This document shows positions 36,501-51,000 of a stretch of 64,000 nt of DNA, in pieces. Under the pieces are notes generated by a model. The model worked only from the letters and a program-made list of their open reading frames with translations, was not told the DNA's origin and searched no databases. The stretch covers positions 6,293,993 to 6,357,992 of the forward strand of contig CM033109.1 of assembly GCA_019321725.1 (NCBI GenBank). Reading direction: 5' to 3'. Position 1 is the stretch's first letter. Every line of letters starts with the position of its first letter. A program made the translations under genes and the position numbers. The stretch is from Paulownia fortunei. Its lineage: Eukaryota; Streptophyta; Magnoliopsida; Lamiales; Paulowniaceae.

Positions 36501-39500
36501 CACAATTAGTAACCCAAACCGCAGATAATGGCCCTCCAACTGCCTGAATAATCCTGGGCATTCTTGCACCGTTCCAGAGCACAAGTTATAAATTGGATTG
36601 GATCCATGCCTGTTGTATAACTATTCAAATGTTTTTCAATCTCTGTGTCCATTCCTTTGTAACTTAGAATTCTTCTCTCCCTATTTCCATATTCACCTGC
36701 ATTATTTGTTCTTCTATTCCTCCCTCTATAATCAATTTTTTTCTTTTTAAATTTTCTCAACTTTATATTTGTCTTCAGACTGCTCCTTGTTTGTGTTCTG
36801 ATCCAGTTTTGAGTCTTTATCCCCTTCTCCCTTCCCCCACCAAAACCAAAAAAATAAAAAGAAAAAAAAATATATCAATGGAAGCAAAATGTCCATGATG
36901 CATATATCATGATCTAATCAAGCCAAAGTCTATTACATAGCCATGTAGTCAGCAACTTGTAAACCACAAGAAGTTTTTTGTCCCTCTGTACTTACTGTCT
37001 GCAATCTACAGGTGAAGCCGTGTACGTAGATGACATTCCTTCGCCCCCAAATTGTTTGCATGGAGCATTTGTTTATAGCACCAAGCCGTTAGCTCGAGTG
37101 AAAGGCATTTCTTTCAAGTCTCAACCCCAACCAGCTGAAGTCACTGCTGTTATCTCTGTCAAAGACATCCCAAGAGAAGGCGAGAATATAGGATGTTTAG
37201 CCATGTTTGGTTCTGAACCTTTATTTGCTGATGATCTCACTAGATTTGCTGGTGACCTCATTGCTTTTGTGGTAATTTGCACTTTCTCATCTGCCTGGAG
37301 TTGGGAAACTTTCCTGTTAGTTGCAACTAGACTTTCCTGCTCTTGAATTTTTTGAATTATATAAGAAAATTGCTATCTTGGAAAATCTCCCTAGGTTGCA
37401 GAGACACAAAAGAATGCCAATTGGGCTGCAAAAACTGCTCTAGTTGATTATGATACAGAAGGCTTGGATCCACCCATTTTAACTGTTGAAGAGGCTGTCC
37501 AACGATCAAGTTTCTTTGATGTTCCTCCTTATATATATCCACAAAAAGTTGGTGATATCTCAAATGGAATGGCTGAAGCTGATCACAAGATTCTCTCTGC
37601 AGAGGTACTTTAATTATCTATTGTTTTAATTGTTTTTAGGAGATCTTGATCGGCCCTTTTAGTTTGAGCTATTGCACTAAATTTTCAAGTAAGTTAGATT
37701 TTAAGTTGAATTATATTGATAGAACTTTTAGATCAGATGGTGCCTTTATTAGCTCTCTCAAAATAGATTTTTTTCCAAAAATATATGATATGGTTTACAA
37801 TTCTATCAGTCCATCCAAGTAAAAGAATATTTTGATGTATTATGCCCAATTTCGATAATGGCTTGTCATTTAATAACTTATCCTGTACTGTATTGGAAGA
37901 GTTAAAGTACTGATTGAATTTTCTTTTTTTGTTGATTTCTAATTGGGACGTCCAGATAAGACTTGGTTCACAATACTACTTTTATATGGAGACCCAAACT
38001 GCTCTTGCAATTCCAGATGAAGACAACTGCATGGTAGTTTACAGTTCAATTCAGTGCCCTGAGTTTGCGCATAGGGTAATTGCAAGATGTCTTGGTGTTC
38101 CTGAGCATAATGTTCGTGTTCTTACAAGAAGGGTTGGTGGAGGCTTTGGTGGAAAGGCACTAAAAGCAATGCCTGTGAGTATGATTAACATCATATTCAG
38201 ATCTTCTCTTTTCCCCTTACACTTTTTTTTAGGTCTGTGCAAGTTGTAAGTAGAATATTTTCATTCCCAGTAGAACAAGCATTCTGTTATCCAACCGTAT
38301 TATTTATTGCTTTAATGAGCAAGTGGTTTTTTTTTATGGGTAGATTAAATTAAAATGTATTCTTTCCTGTGGACTATGTGGATGTATTAACTACTAACTG
38401 TATGATTTTCAGGTTGCTACGGCATGTGCTCTTGCAGCTCATAAATTACGCCGTCCAGTCAGAATTTATCTAGATCGAAAGACTGACATGATAATTGCTG
38501 GAGGAAGACATCCTATGAAAATAACTTACAGTCTTGGTTCAAATCTGATGGGAAGATCACAGCTTTGCACCTGGACATATTGATTAATGCAGGGATAACT
38601 ACAGATATAAGCCCCGTAATTCCAAGTAACATGATAGGTGCGCTTAAAAAGTATGATTGGGGAGCTCTATCTTTTGATGTAAAAGTATGCAAAACAAACC
38701 ATTCTAGCAAATCTGCAATGCGGGCCCCTGGGGAGGTGCAGGGATCTTTTATTGCTGAAGCTATAATAGAGCATGTAGCTTCCCTGCTGTCAATGGAAGT
38801 GGATTCTGTCAGGAATAGGAATCTCCACACATACGAAAGCCTAAAGTTGTTTTATGGGAGTGCTTCTGGGGAATCCATAGAGTTTACTTTGCCTTCTATT
38901 TGGGATAAGGTGGCCAGATCATCAAGCTTTGACCAAAGGATCGCGATGATAGAGCAGTTTAATCACTCTAATATATGGCGTAAAAGGGGTATTTCTCGAG
39001 TACCAATTGTGCATGAAGTGTTTGTAAGACCAGCCCCAGGGAAAGTAAGTATACTTTGGGATGGATCTATTGTTGTAGAAGTTGGAGGCATAGAACTGGG
39101 CCAGGGGCTTTGGACAAAGGTTAAACAAGTAACTGCTTATGCTCTCAGTTCAATCCAATGTGATGGAACTGAAGACCTAGTAGAGAAAGTGCGAGTTGTA
39201 CAGGCAGACACCTTGAGCTTAGTACAAGGAGGGTTTACTGCTGGGAGCACTACATCTGAATCAAGTTGTGAAGCTGTTAGACTATGCTGCAATGTCTTGG
39301 TTGAAAGATTAGCCTCTCTTAAGGAAAAATTGCAGGAGCAAATGGGTTCTGTGAAATGGGATGTTCTGATTCTCCAGGTTTGTACTTTCCCTATCTGAAT
39401 TCTTTTTGTAAACTTATGTTATAAACTGTGAGGCAGCAAGTGGATTTCCCTCCATAAAGTTATGTTGCTTAGCAGAACAAGAAGATATTGAAACTGAACT

Positions 39501-42115
39501 TTCTCGTGGAGCATATCTAAAGTTGGAAGTTAACTACAAGTCACTGTAATAAGACAATCTAATCTTATTGTTCAAACACTAGGAGATGTTCAAGAATAAG
39601 CATTTGAAAATAAGAAAAACACGAAACAGGCCTGTTGTGTGTACTTTAAATAAAACCATGTAGATCTTGGTGTACTTTATTTTCAGATTTTCTTTTGTAG
39701 TTTTCCATACTATAGTTGTGGATTATACATTGTTTTCTACTGAAGGTAACGGTGATGAATTCCTTAATAGACAGGGCATTCCAGGTTTTCTTGTAGTCTC
39801 AGAATTCTTTATCCCAGAACTCCACACAAAACTGCTCTAGACAACATGACAACAATCTCCTTGACATGCACCTAAAGGGTTTGACACCAATAAAAGTCAT
39901 TTGATAGCTTAATCTCCATCACAAATTAAGATTCCGAAATCCTTGTAGTTTAAACCATTGCGGTGCAAAGCTGGGCCAACTTATAACCAAGTTCAGATAA
40001 GGCACAGAGAGGAAGACAACATTGTTTACATTTTTCTTGTTCATATCTATATATGAAGTTTGTGAAGTTGTGCTACTCCAGGTAAAAATATATGTAGTCA
40101 ACACTGTCATATCTATGAAAAGATTAATTAACAATATGTGGATAGGTGGTTCATCTCAGGTAATTCTCTACTGGGTTGTCCTTAAATATTTTTCATCAAG
40201 CAATTTACTTTCTGAATGCAGGCACATTATCAAAGTGTAAACTTAGCAGCGAATTCTTTCTTTGTGCCTGACTCCAGTTCTACTAAATACTTGAACTATG
40301 GTGCTGCAGTAAGTGAGGTAAAAATTTATCTTGTTGAGCGTCCTCTTTATTCTTTGTCTTGATTCAAGTCGGGGTGGCCCGGGCAAGTGTCCATGCTACC
40401 ACTTCAAAAGAGTATAAAGTCATATAAACAATATCTATTTGTTGTTTTTCTTCAATATAGTCCCCACACCCCTGTTTGTGTTCCTTTATGCATGGTTAAA
40501 TAGATCATATTTGCATCATGAAGTTTTTCCCTAATATGGAACTGCAAATACAAATCTTGATATGGTCTTTGTTACTTAAAAGAGCTGCTTCTACCATTCT
40601 TTAGTCATGATAGCACTCCACTAAGCAGCTAGAGTTGCATCAAATGAGTTTTAGTCTTTAGACATTACTCCGACATATTGGTCAACACTAACTAATAGAT
40701 ATTAATTTATATTGCAGGTAGAGGTAAATATCTTAACAGGAGAAACAAGAATACTGAGAGCAGATATTGTGTATGATTGCGGCCAGAGCATGAACCCAGC
40801 TGTGGATTTGGGACAGGTTTATACTTCAAAATCCCATCAATGGTTATAACTTTTTATCATTTAGAGAGTTCAGATTTATTACCATCACAATGTTAAGATT
40901 TGACAGATTTTTATTTAGATGCAGTTTTCAGTACATTGTATCATTGTTTTTTACCTTTATAATATGAAATTATGTCTCTTTTACAGCTCATGCGGTTTAT
41001 AGTGACTGTTTCTGGTATTTATGTTTTGCAGATTGAAGGGGCTTTTGTACAAGGGCTTGGATTTTTCATGCTAGAAGAATACCTAACTAATTCAGATGGA
41101 TTGGTGGTTGCAGACGGCACATGGACATACAAGATCCCAACTATTGACACTATTCCGAAAGAATTCAATGTTGAAGTGCTAAACAGCGGACGTCACCAAA
41201 AACGTGTTCTCTCATCTAAGGGTATGTGGCATTCGGTACAAACTTCATATGGTAATATACTTGGTGGATTAGCATTGTGGTATGGAAAGCAAATATTGAT
41301 GGAGTTGAGAGATCATATAAGCCATCCAGATAAGACATGATACAGCAAATATATCAAGTCCAAAGATTTCTGCTTCTGAACTTGCAATGCTGAATTTATG
41401 ATGTTAAACTAGGGGAATACCATAAGACAAGCTTATACCTTGGTTTTTTCAGGGAAGCCATGAAAGCAAACAAAACTTTGATTGGTAATAGTTGGCATCA
41501 ATCATTATTGATAATAGAATAGTAGGTTTGCACGATTAATTCAGGTCCCAAAGAACAAATATATCTAGAATTTGAATGTTGAGGAGCGAAACTATTCAAC
41601 TAGAAATTTGACAGAAGCTAAACTTTAGCAAATATGAAGCCTGCTTGCCGTGCACCAGTCTAAATCTTCCATAAGAACATAATTTTATCACTTGCTTGGT
41701 GATTATGACAATGTTCGTAATTGTCACTTTGTCTACGATTTTGGCAGTTGTACCGTAATCCTGGTTGTGTGAAACGATTTCTTTCCTATCATTGCCTCCT
41801 CGTCTTAAGACCTAATACTATCCAGAAGCATGTTGCAATTGCATTCACATTGTTGAACAACTGTTTTGTGGAACCAACTCTGACTGACTATTTTCTGCAG
41901 CTTCTGGGGAACCCCCACTGCTTCTGGCAGCATCAGTTCACTGTGCCACAAGAGCAGCCATTAAAGAGGCAAGGAAACAGCTTAAGTCTTGGGGAGCTGT
42001 GGAAGGGACTGATTCAACATTCCAGCTGGATGTTCCTGCTACCATGCCTGTTGTTAAGCAACTTTGCGGCCTGGAATCCGTGGAGACTTACTTGCAGACC
42101 TTGCTCTCGCGCTGA
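33501..42115 (+). pseudogene. AAO: Aldehyde oxidase copy 1, single-base frameshift in the molybdenum domain
   Basis: Member of the plant aldehyde oxidase family (indole-3-acetaldehyde / abscisic aldehyde oxidase type), a cytosolic 2Fe-2S, FAD and molybdenum-cofactor enzyme. Exons: 33501-33669, 34468-36156, 37012-37271, 37395-37604, 37956-38174, 38413-39377, 40222-40317, 40718-40816, 41032-41221, 41901-42115. Motifs seen: CGEGGCGAC and [15 protein letters not shown] (iron-sulfur), [12 protein letters not shown] (FAD), [25 protein letters not shown] and [11 protein letters not shown] (Mo domain). Exon 6 is 965 nt against 966 in copy 2. One base is missing after the Ser-Leu-Gly codons near 38533-38538, and a TGA follows at 38581 (codon 906). 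With that base the CDS would be 1370 aa. Everything downstream remains conserved, so the lesion is recent or a sequencing error. Confidence 0.9.
34150..34300. repeat. 24-base direct repeat in aldehyde oxidase copy 1, intron 1
   Basis: The stretch beginning actagggccaagtagaatcg occurs at 34150-34173 and again at 34277-34300, 127 bases apart. No equivalent was noticed in intron 1 of copy 2. Confidence 0.85.
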
Positions 42116-45020
42116 TAGACCCAAGTCATTATTTCTACAAACTCAATAGATGAACTCACAACTACAGGATGATGTGAGCTGCATTCTTTTGAACAGAAGT
42201 TATGATATTTATGTTGTTGAATGTATTATTCCAAGAACATTAAGTCGGATGTCTATCTCGCTCTTGTACATTTACAAATAAGAGACAGCAAGAAAGCAAG
42301 CAGAGAAAATGGAGTATGCTTCTTTCTTTCTGATCAATGAAGGAATTCCCTGGATGTGTTGCATGAATATATCAGACTTTGTGGTTCCCGAATTTTGATG
42401 AGGAAAGCAAAGCACTGGGACAAAAGAAAACAAATCAAAGAAATTTAAATTCCGAACTTGTCAATGGTGATGGAAAACTTTTGTAATAGCATATTGCATA
42501 TTGCATATAATCACATAAATCGAGTAGGTGGATTGGACATCTATATTTTGACACGGCACCCGGCTGCAGTGGTTGTCGATCACGGATAACTCCTAGAGTT
42601 ACTATGGTGATAGTAGAGAAAATATATTATGAGAGAATTTTTGGGATAATATCTTCCTATATATATATATACATATACACACATGAATATATTGTTTGAA
42701 GAATCGTCGAATTAGAAAACTAACTCGAATTGTGAAATTGAAATCCTATGTCAATTGAGTGGTACAAAACCCAATTCAATTTCCATTGTTTAACATTTAC
42801 CTTCGTTTTCATCACTTTTTTGTGAGGAAAATGTATTTTCCTTAATTGCATGATACTTTTCTTCAATCTTTTTCTCCTTAATCTATTTCCCAACCGAACA
42901 GGCAAAATTATTTTTCCTAGTATTTCCTTTCCTTTTTCGTATCAAAATTCTTGTACCGAGCAACGTTTCAAGTTACTTTTATTTGCAACAGAGATTGTCC
43001 AGCCCTAATTTGAATGAATTGTTCTGGTACAAAGAAAATTCAAGGAGAATGATTTTATTTCTTTTTCTTGTTTGATTGAAATTTTTATAATATTTTTTAA
43101 ATGATCATAACACGTCTAATATATATATATATATAAAATGAAAAGCAACTTTCCCAAAATCTTACTATTTTTAAAAATACATAATTTTTAAAAGTGACCT
43201 TAAAACACATAAAAAAAATCTTATTTGAATTATATTTTCAAAATACATAATCTTAAAAAAGCCACCAAATTCAAATACATAAAAGTTAATCTTATGCCAC
43301 TTGTATTATTAAGCTGGCCTTTATAAGTTAAATTAATGTCCCTCATTTCTTCTCTAAAATTACGCATTTCAAAAAATTATTATGTATGTATATAGAAATA
43401 TGAATGTATACATTATAATTTTTAAATTTTTGAAACCATTCGTTATTATTCTTTATTAAAAATGATTTTTACTTTGCACAACTAAAGAGGGTCTCACAAT
43501 TTGAATCAAAACTCTTATTTTTACTTTTTAATTATATTTTGAAATAATGCATTACTTTGACAAATGCTGTTAGACGGAGTTCTATGCAAAAAAAAAAATA
43601 TAAAAAAGAATGACAAAGAGTTGAGATTGGGTTAAGCTTATTTGGATTCAAAATTCGATCTTTTAAATTTTTTAAGAACTCAAATCCAAACCTATCTCAA
43701 ATTCGGCAAATTCATTAGACCTATTTTATAATTTACAAAGTATTAAAAATAATACTTAATATTACGAAATTTTTTTAAAAAATTATTTTTCTAAAAAAAT
43801 CATATAAATATATCCAATAAAATTAAAAAAAATAAATGAGTCCATTGGTTATGAATTGGATTTCAAATGAAAAATTCAAATTTAATTTAAATTTATTTAT
43901 ACTGTTAAAACTTAAACGAGATGGATTTTTTCGTTATACTGCATCCCTAAACATAAATATCATGTGAAGCAGATATTAGGATCAGTGTTATATATCGAAA
44001 TTTAAATAAAATTAAAGATAGATTATCTTTAACTTTGAATATCTTTTAATTTATACTTATCCAAACTTGCTTTCTCATTTTCTTGCCTCGATTTGGCTGT
44101 TTTTTGGAGCAAAAATTTTAGCACTGTTTTTAGTGTAATTTTGTGTATTTTAAAAAAATATATTTGGAGACATGTATTTTGAGAGTACTAAAATTAAAGA
44201 ATGGGTGATGAAAAAAAATGTATTTGGATGAGTTGTTAAAAAATTAATGATAGTGATGTATTCTGTGAGAATACAATTTTATTTTTTATTTTAATTTAAG
44301 ATTTTATTTTGTATTTTAAATTACAAATATATATCAAATATATATAAAAAAATTATATATATATATATATCGTGCATCACTTGCACTTGAATGAATCATT
44401 TTTAGGACTGATATATTCCTTTATAAATTTTTATAATATTTTATATTATTATTATATTAAATAAATAGTTGAAAAATACATATTTATATTTAGATAATGA
44501 TTAGAACATATAAACATATATATATATATATTATTTATTCTTGTAATAATTAGTCTATAAGTATATATATATATATATTAAAATAGATGCAATGATTGAA
44601 AAGATAAGAGTTTTAAAAAAATGATTTTTTTTATTTTTTAGGAATTAAAAATATTATTCTCGAAATATACTTACCCAACACATTTTTATTCCATAAAATA
44701 AAAATGACTTTAAAAAAATAAATTTAAACATAGTCTTTGTATCCTGAGGTAACAATTTTGCTACTTGTTGAAAACGAGTATGAATACATTCACCTGCCAC
44801 TCAACAGCAATAAAAAAAAAAGGGAATTTTTTTCAGATATCAATGTGATTAGTGCATGCATGTATTATATGGTATATATCTATACGTGCAAGAATTGCCA
44901 CCTACACGTGTTGCTGCAGTTTCTATTTGCTTTGCTGGATCCTAGAATTTGCCAGTGAGATTCTCTACTCATTATTACCTCACAAAGTGTGCAGAAAACA
45001 CACTTCAGTGCTCAGCAGAA
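42116..45020. other. Intergenic region between the two aldehyde oxidases
   Basis: About 2.9 kb, very AT-rich. It contains short TA microsatellites near 42659-42670, 43121-43134, 44355-44371, 44517-44531 and 44562-44578. No coding region was found. A TATA-like motif (44871-44880) and a leader resembling that of copy 1 lie at the right end. Confidence 0.55.
44871..44880 (+). promoter_or_regulatory. Putative TATA box of aldehyde oxidase copy 2
   Basis: The motif tggtatatatctata lies about 145 bases upstream of the ATG at 45021. The bases just before the start (cagtgctcagcagaaATGGA) closely match those of copy 1 (cagtgctttagcagaaATGGA), so the leader was part of the duplicated unit. The TATA call rests on motif and spacing only. 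Confidence 0.35.
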
Positions 45021-48000
45021 ATGGAAAAGACTCAAAATTCAGCAGCCCCGCCGCCGCCATCACCAGGAAATGAGTGCCTTGTTTTTGCTGTTAATGGAGA
45101 GAGGTTTGAAGTGCCAGAATTTGACCCTTCCACTACTTTGCTTGAGTTCTTGCGCTCAAGCACCCGTTTCAAGAGTGTCAAGCTCGGCTGTGGTGAAGGT
45201 GTGTGTCTCTTTATGAGTGCACTCTAGTTTCCTGATTCAAATATACATACACACATATATATGCGTTAAACGTGTGATTCATGAAATGGGGTCTTCTCTT
45301 TGATGGCCATGTAAATCTGTGTGCGCGTTAGTTAGCATGTTTTTTGGTTACATGTGTGATCCTTTATATGGGCTCTTTTCAGTTTTCAACGATGGTTCTC
45401 TGGGCGTGCGCGTGTGTGTGTTGTGCATTACATTGGCTCTTAACTGTTCAAGAGAAGGATTGATTTCTATTTCCGGCAATGAGGACAAACTGCCATTCTT
45501 TTCTTACTTCTCCTCATTGAGTGAGGAATTTCCTGTTCGTCAAAATCAGCTGTCTTGTGTTTAATCCTGATGTATGTGACTTCAACTTAGCAGGTCTTAT
45601 GGTTTTGGCATTCATGAGATCTAGATTTCATTTCTTGTATTGCATTTCTTAGGATGTTCTTGAAGCGACATTACATTTTCAGTAATTTTTTTTAGATGGG
45701 TAACGTATTTCCATCTGTTTAGAAGGCCTTGTCTCTGGGGGTAAGAGTTATTAACTTGGGGTAACACAAAGTATGGGAGTGGTAGATATCAGTTTATTTT
45801 GATCACAGAATCACTTTTTGTCTGTGGTACGTTTACTCTCCTCTTACTCACACACAAGGCTAATGATTGAAGCAATAACTCTAGAAACCACGATTTGGAT
45901 TTTGCCAATCCAATTGATTTTTTATCTGATTCTGCATATTTACTTTGAAGGTTTTGCTCTAGCTATTACTTTAACACTTACAAAATTGGACCTCTCCAGG
46001 TGGTTGTGGGGCTTGTGTGGTTCTGCTGTCGAAGTATGACCCTATACTCAAGCAGGTTGAAGAGTTTACAGTAAGTTCATGTCTTACGCTTCTTTGCAGT
46101 ATACATGGCTGTTCAATTACAACAAGTGAAGGCCTAGGAAACAGTAAAGATGGCTTCCATCCGATCCATGAAAGGTTTGCCGGATTCCATGCTTCTCAAT
46201 GTGGCTTTTGCACTCCTGGAATGTGCATGTCACTTTTTTCAGCACTTGTCAATGCTGAAAAAACAAATCGGTCACAAGCTTCAGCAGGATTCTCCAAACT
46301 GACAGTTTCTGAAGCTGAGAAGGCTATAACAGGAAATCTTTGTCGATGTACTGGGTATAGACCCATTGCTGATGCCTGCAAAAGTTTTGCTGCAGATGTT
46401 GACTTGGAGGATTTAGGGATCAATTCTTTTTGGAGAAAGGGAGATAAGAAGGAAGTCAGAGTAAGTAGATTACCACCCTATAATCCGAAGGATCATGCTT
46501 GTTCATCCGGTCCAGTATTGAACGATGAGTACAGGTCATCAGGGGTTTTGAATTCTAAAAGATATTCTTGGTACAGTCCAGTAACTATCGAGGAGCTTCA
46601 AAGCTTGTTACACTCTGATATGGTCGAAAATGGTAAAAGGATCAAGCTAGTTGTTGGCAACACGGGTTATGGGTATTACAAAGAAACAAAGAAATATGAC
46701 AAATGCATTGATCTGAGGTACATTCCTGAACTTTCAGTAGTTAGAAAGAATACCTCAGTTATTGAATTTGGAGCAGCTTTGTCAATTTCCAAAGTAATTT
46801 TATATTTGAAGGAAAATTGTAAATTCAACTTATGCTCAAGTGGAGACCTGGTGTTCACGAAAATTGCTGACCATTTGGAAAAGATTGCTTCAGGCTTCAT
46901 CCGGAACTCAGCTAGTCTTGGTGGGAATTTGGTTATGGCACAGAGGAAGTATTTTCCATCAGATATTACTATGTTACTTCTTGCTGTGGATTCTAGTGTC
47001 AGCATACTGACAGGCCATAAACACGAAAAGATTACAATGGAAGAGTTCTTGCACAGACCACCTTTGGATCCCAAAAATGTGCTTTTGAGTGTGCACATTC
47101 CTTTTCGGGAACCAACAAGAATCGATAGTTCAGTTCAAACTAATTCAAGATTGTTGTTTGAAACCTACCGCGCTGCACCACGGCCTCTTGGAAATGCATT
47201 GCCATATTTAACTGCTGCCTTCTTGGCTGATATTTCTTGCAATAAAAATGGAATTTTAGTGAATAGTGTCCAGTTGTCTTTTGGAGCTTATGGGACAAAA
47301 CATGCAACAAGGGCAAGAAAAGTTGAGGAATATCTAGCTGGGAAAAAACTCAGTGTAGCAGTTCTGGATGAAGCAATCAAATTAGTAAAAGGCGCTGTGG
47401 TATCTGATAAAGGCACTTCATATGCTGCTTACAGGTCAAGTTTAGCTGTTAGTTTTCTTTTTGCATTTCTTAGTAGCTTCACCAATATTTGTTCTGCCAT
47501 AGCTGGTGGTTTGTCCAAGGATTTGAATGGCTTATTGCTAGATGGAGCTGCTAAAAGCAAAAATGATACTACTGTAAATCAAATAGGAAGCCAGGAATTG
47601 CTGTCATCTGCAAAGCAGGTTGTGGAATCCAGTAGAAATTTTTATCCAGTCGGTGAACCGATGAAAAAAATTGCTGCTGCCATCCAAGCTTCTGGTTTGT
47701 GGTTCCCTTTTTCTGTTTTCTTTATAAAATTTAGTTGAAACATGTCTTACCAGTTGTTCCTATCAAAATTCACTAACATGTTGCCAGTTTCACAGTTTGT
47801 TCAACTTGCTCATGGAAGTTAGATTGAAATTTGTGCCCACTCCATTGTTTGATGAAGAGTTCTTTGTGGTTGTCGTATTTTGCTACCTTCTTTGGTATAA
47901 TGAGTAGTTACATAATATGTCGATCTTTTTCCTCAAAAATCAAGTATGTGTATCATGTCAAATTGTCAAAAACTCAGGATCTGTTGGCTTCCATATGTTT

Positions 48001-51000
48001 TTTCAATACCAGTTTCTACTTCTGTTTCTACTTAGCAACTGCTCTCCACAGTTAGTAAGACAAACCACTGCATATAGTGGTCTCCAGCTGCCCAACTCTG
48101 CATTCTTTCTCCATTATGCAGCACTAGTTATGGTTGGCTTCAATCCTTGCCCCCTGTATAACTTTTGAAATATATGGAATTCTCCGTGTGCCTTAAGTTG
48201 TCTTGCTACTTAGTACTCCTCTCCATGATATACTCCATTGTATAATCAAAAGTTGAAGTCTTTTTATTCATTTAGTTGACAACTTGTAAGCCACAAAGAA
48301 GCTGCTTGTCTTGCTGTAGTGACAATCCCCATTCTACAGGTGAAGCTGTGTATGTAGATGACATTCCATCGCCCTCAAATTGTCTGCATGGTGCATTTAT
48401 CTATAGTACTGAGCCTGCAGCTCGAGTCAAGGGCATTTCTTTCAATTCTAAACTACCAACCGGGGTTGCTGCCGTTATCACTGCTAAAGATATCCCAAAA
48501 GAAGGTGAAAATATAGGAAGCACGACTATATTTGCTTCTGAACCTTTATTTGCTGCTGATCTCAGTAGATGTGCTGGTGACCGCATTGCCTTTGTGGTAA
48601 ATTTCCACTTTCCCAAGTTTTTCTTGTAGTTGTGAAGTTCCCTGTTATTCCTTTTGACATCTTCTCTAGGCTGCAGAGACGCAAAAATGTGCTAATTTGG
48701 CTGCAAAAATAGCTCTGGTTGATTATGACAGAGAAGGTTTAGATCCACCCATTTTAACTGTCGAAGAAGCCGTTGAAAGATCTAGTTTCTTCGACGTTCC
48801 TCCTTTTTTTTGTCCGGCAAAAGTTGGTGATTTCTCTAAAGGAATGACTGAATCTGATCACAAGATTCTCAATGCGGAGGTACTTTTAATTAGTCTGCAT
48901 ATATGTGTATATATATATGTCAAAAGAGTTAAAGCACTGCTAAATTGCTAAGGGTTTTTCTTTATTATTTGCTAAATTGACATTCAGATCAAACTTGGTT
49001 CCCAATACTACTTTTATTTGGAGACCCAAACTGCGCTTGCAATTCCAGATGAAGACAACTGCATGGTGGTTTATAGTTCAATTCAAAACCCTGAGTATGC
49101 ACATATTGTGATTGCAAGATGTCTTGGTATTCCTGAGCATAATGTCCGTGTTATTACTAGAAGAGTCGGTGGAGGCTTTGGTGGGAAGGCAATGAAAGCA
49201 ATCCCTGTGAGTATTATTAACATCAGATGTATTTCTTCCACTTTTCCGCTTTTATTAACTTACTATTTTGAAATTTGGGGTGGATAGGGATAGGACTACA
49301 GGCCACTCTTCTCTTAAATTTGTGAGACTTAGATTTGAGGAAGTAAGCCTATAAAATAGATGGATGGTTGTTATGTTATATTCTTTTGGTATATGCTAAG
49401 ATATGATTTGAATTTCCCATCCTACTAAGTGTATGGATGATATAACTACTAAGTGTATAATTTTCAGGTTGCTACAGCATGTGCTCTTGCTGCTTATAAA
49501 TTACGCCGTCCAGTCAGAATATATCTAGATCGAAAGACTGACATGATAATGTCCGGAGGAAGACATCCTATGAAAATAACTTACAGTGTTGGATTTAAAT
49601 CCAATGGGAAGATCACAGCTCTGCACGTTGACATACTAATTAATGCAGGGATAACTGAAGATACAAGCATCATAATGCCTAATAACATAATAGCTTCCCT
49701 TAAAAAGTATGACTGGGGAGCTCTATCTTTCGACATAAAAGTTTGCAAGACAAACCATTCGAGCAAATCTACTATGCGGGGCCCTGGGGAGGTGCAGGGA
49801 TCTTTCATTGCTGAAGCTATAATGGAACATGTAGCTTCATTGCTGTCAATGGAAGTGGACGCTGTGAGGAGCAAAAATCTTCACACATATGAAAGCCTTA
49901 AGTTGTTCTATGGGAGTGCTGCTGAGGAATCCATAGATTATACTCTGCCTTCTATTTGGGACAAGGTGGCAAGATCATCGAGCTATGTTCAAAGGGCTGC
50001 CATGATAGAACAGTTCAATCACTGCAACATATGGCGTAAAAGGGGTATTTCTCGAGTGCCAATTGTGCATGAATTGATTGTAAGGCCAGCCCCAGGGAAA
50101 GTAAGTATACTTTGGGATGGATCTATTGTCGTAGAAGTTGGAGGCATAGAACTTGGCCAGGGGCTTTGGACAAAGGTTAAACAAGTAACTGCTTATGCTC
50201 TCAGTTCAATCCAATGTGATGGAAATGAAGACCTGGTGGAGAAAGTACGAGTTATACAGGCAGACACCCTGAGCGTGGTACAAGGTGGGCTGACTGCTGC
50301 CAGCACCACATCTGAATCAAGTTGCGAAGCTGTCAGACTATGCTGCAACGTCTTGGTTGAAAGATTAGCCCCTCTTAAGCAAAGGTTACAGGAGCAAATG
50401 GTATCTGTGAATTGGGAAACTCTTATTCTCCAGGTCTGTACTTTCTTGATCTGATTTTCTGTTCCTAAATGTATCTTATGAACTGAGGGTTGCATAGGAT
50501 TTCACTCAGTATTAATGATTTGCGAATGAAACAAAGTTTCACAGTATTCTTTTTCTTCTCTCATTCAGAGAAGAAATGGAAATGAAATTTGTCTTGTGTG
50601 AAGAAACGAAGTTCAGTTTCATAGGTACTGAAGGTAGTTTCCCTTGTTGTCAAAGAAGAAAGTTAAGCTGCTTATTCTAACAAGCAAATACGGAAACTGA
50701 AATTTGCTTCGTGGAAAATTTCTAAGGTTGAAAATGAACTTTACCTCATAGTAATAACTGTTGGAAATCATAATTTGACATTTTCTGAGAAGTCTAGTCA
50801 GATATAGCATTAAGAGTTGTAACATTTCCAGTAAGTTAGAAAATGGTTAGGCATTAATTTGTTCTCCAGAAAGTTCCCTATGTTAGTATAAATATGCTTG
50901 TATTGAGTCCTTTGTAAGTGCGCCAAAGCTCCAAAAGCATGCCACCAGAGTGGCTAGTCAAGAATGTTAAAAATGAGTAACATAGTGGTGACTCAAACTA

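Noticed and set aside
41222..41340. Alternative C-terminus of aldehyde oxidase copy 1 reading through the exon 9 donor
   Set aside because: Copy 2 has the same donor and splices to a conserved last exon containing the GEPP motif; copy 1 keeps that exon at 41901.
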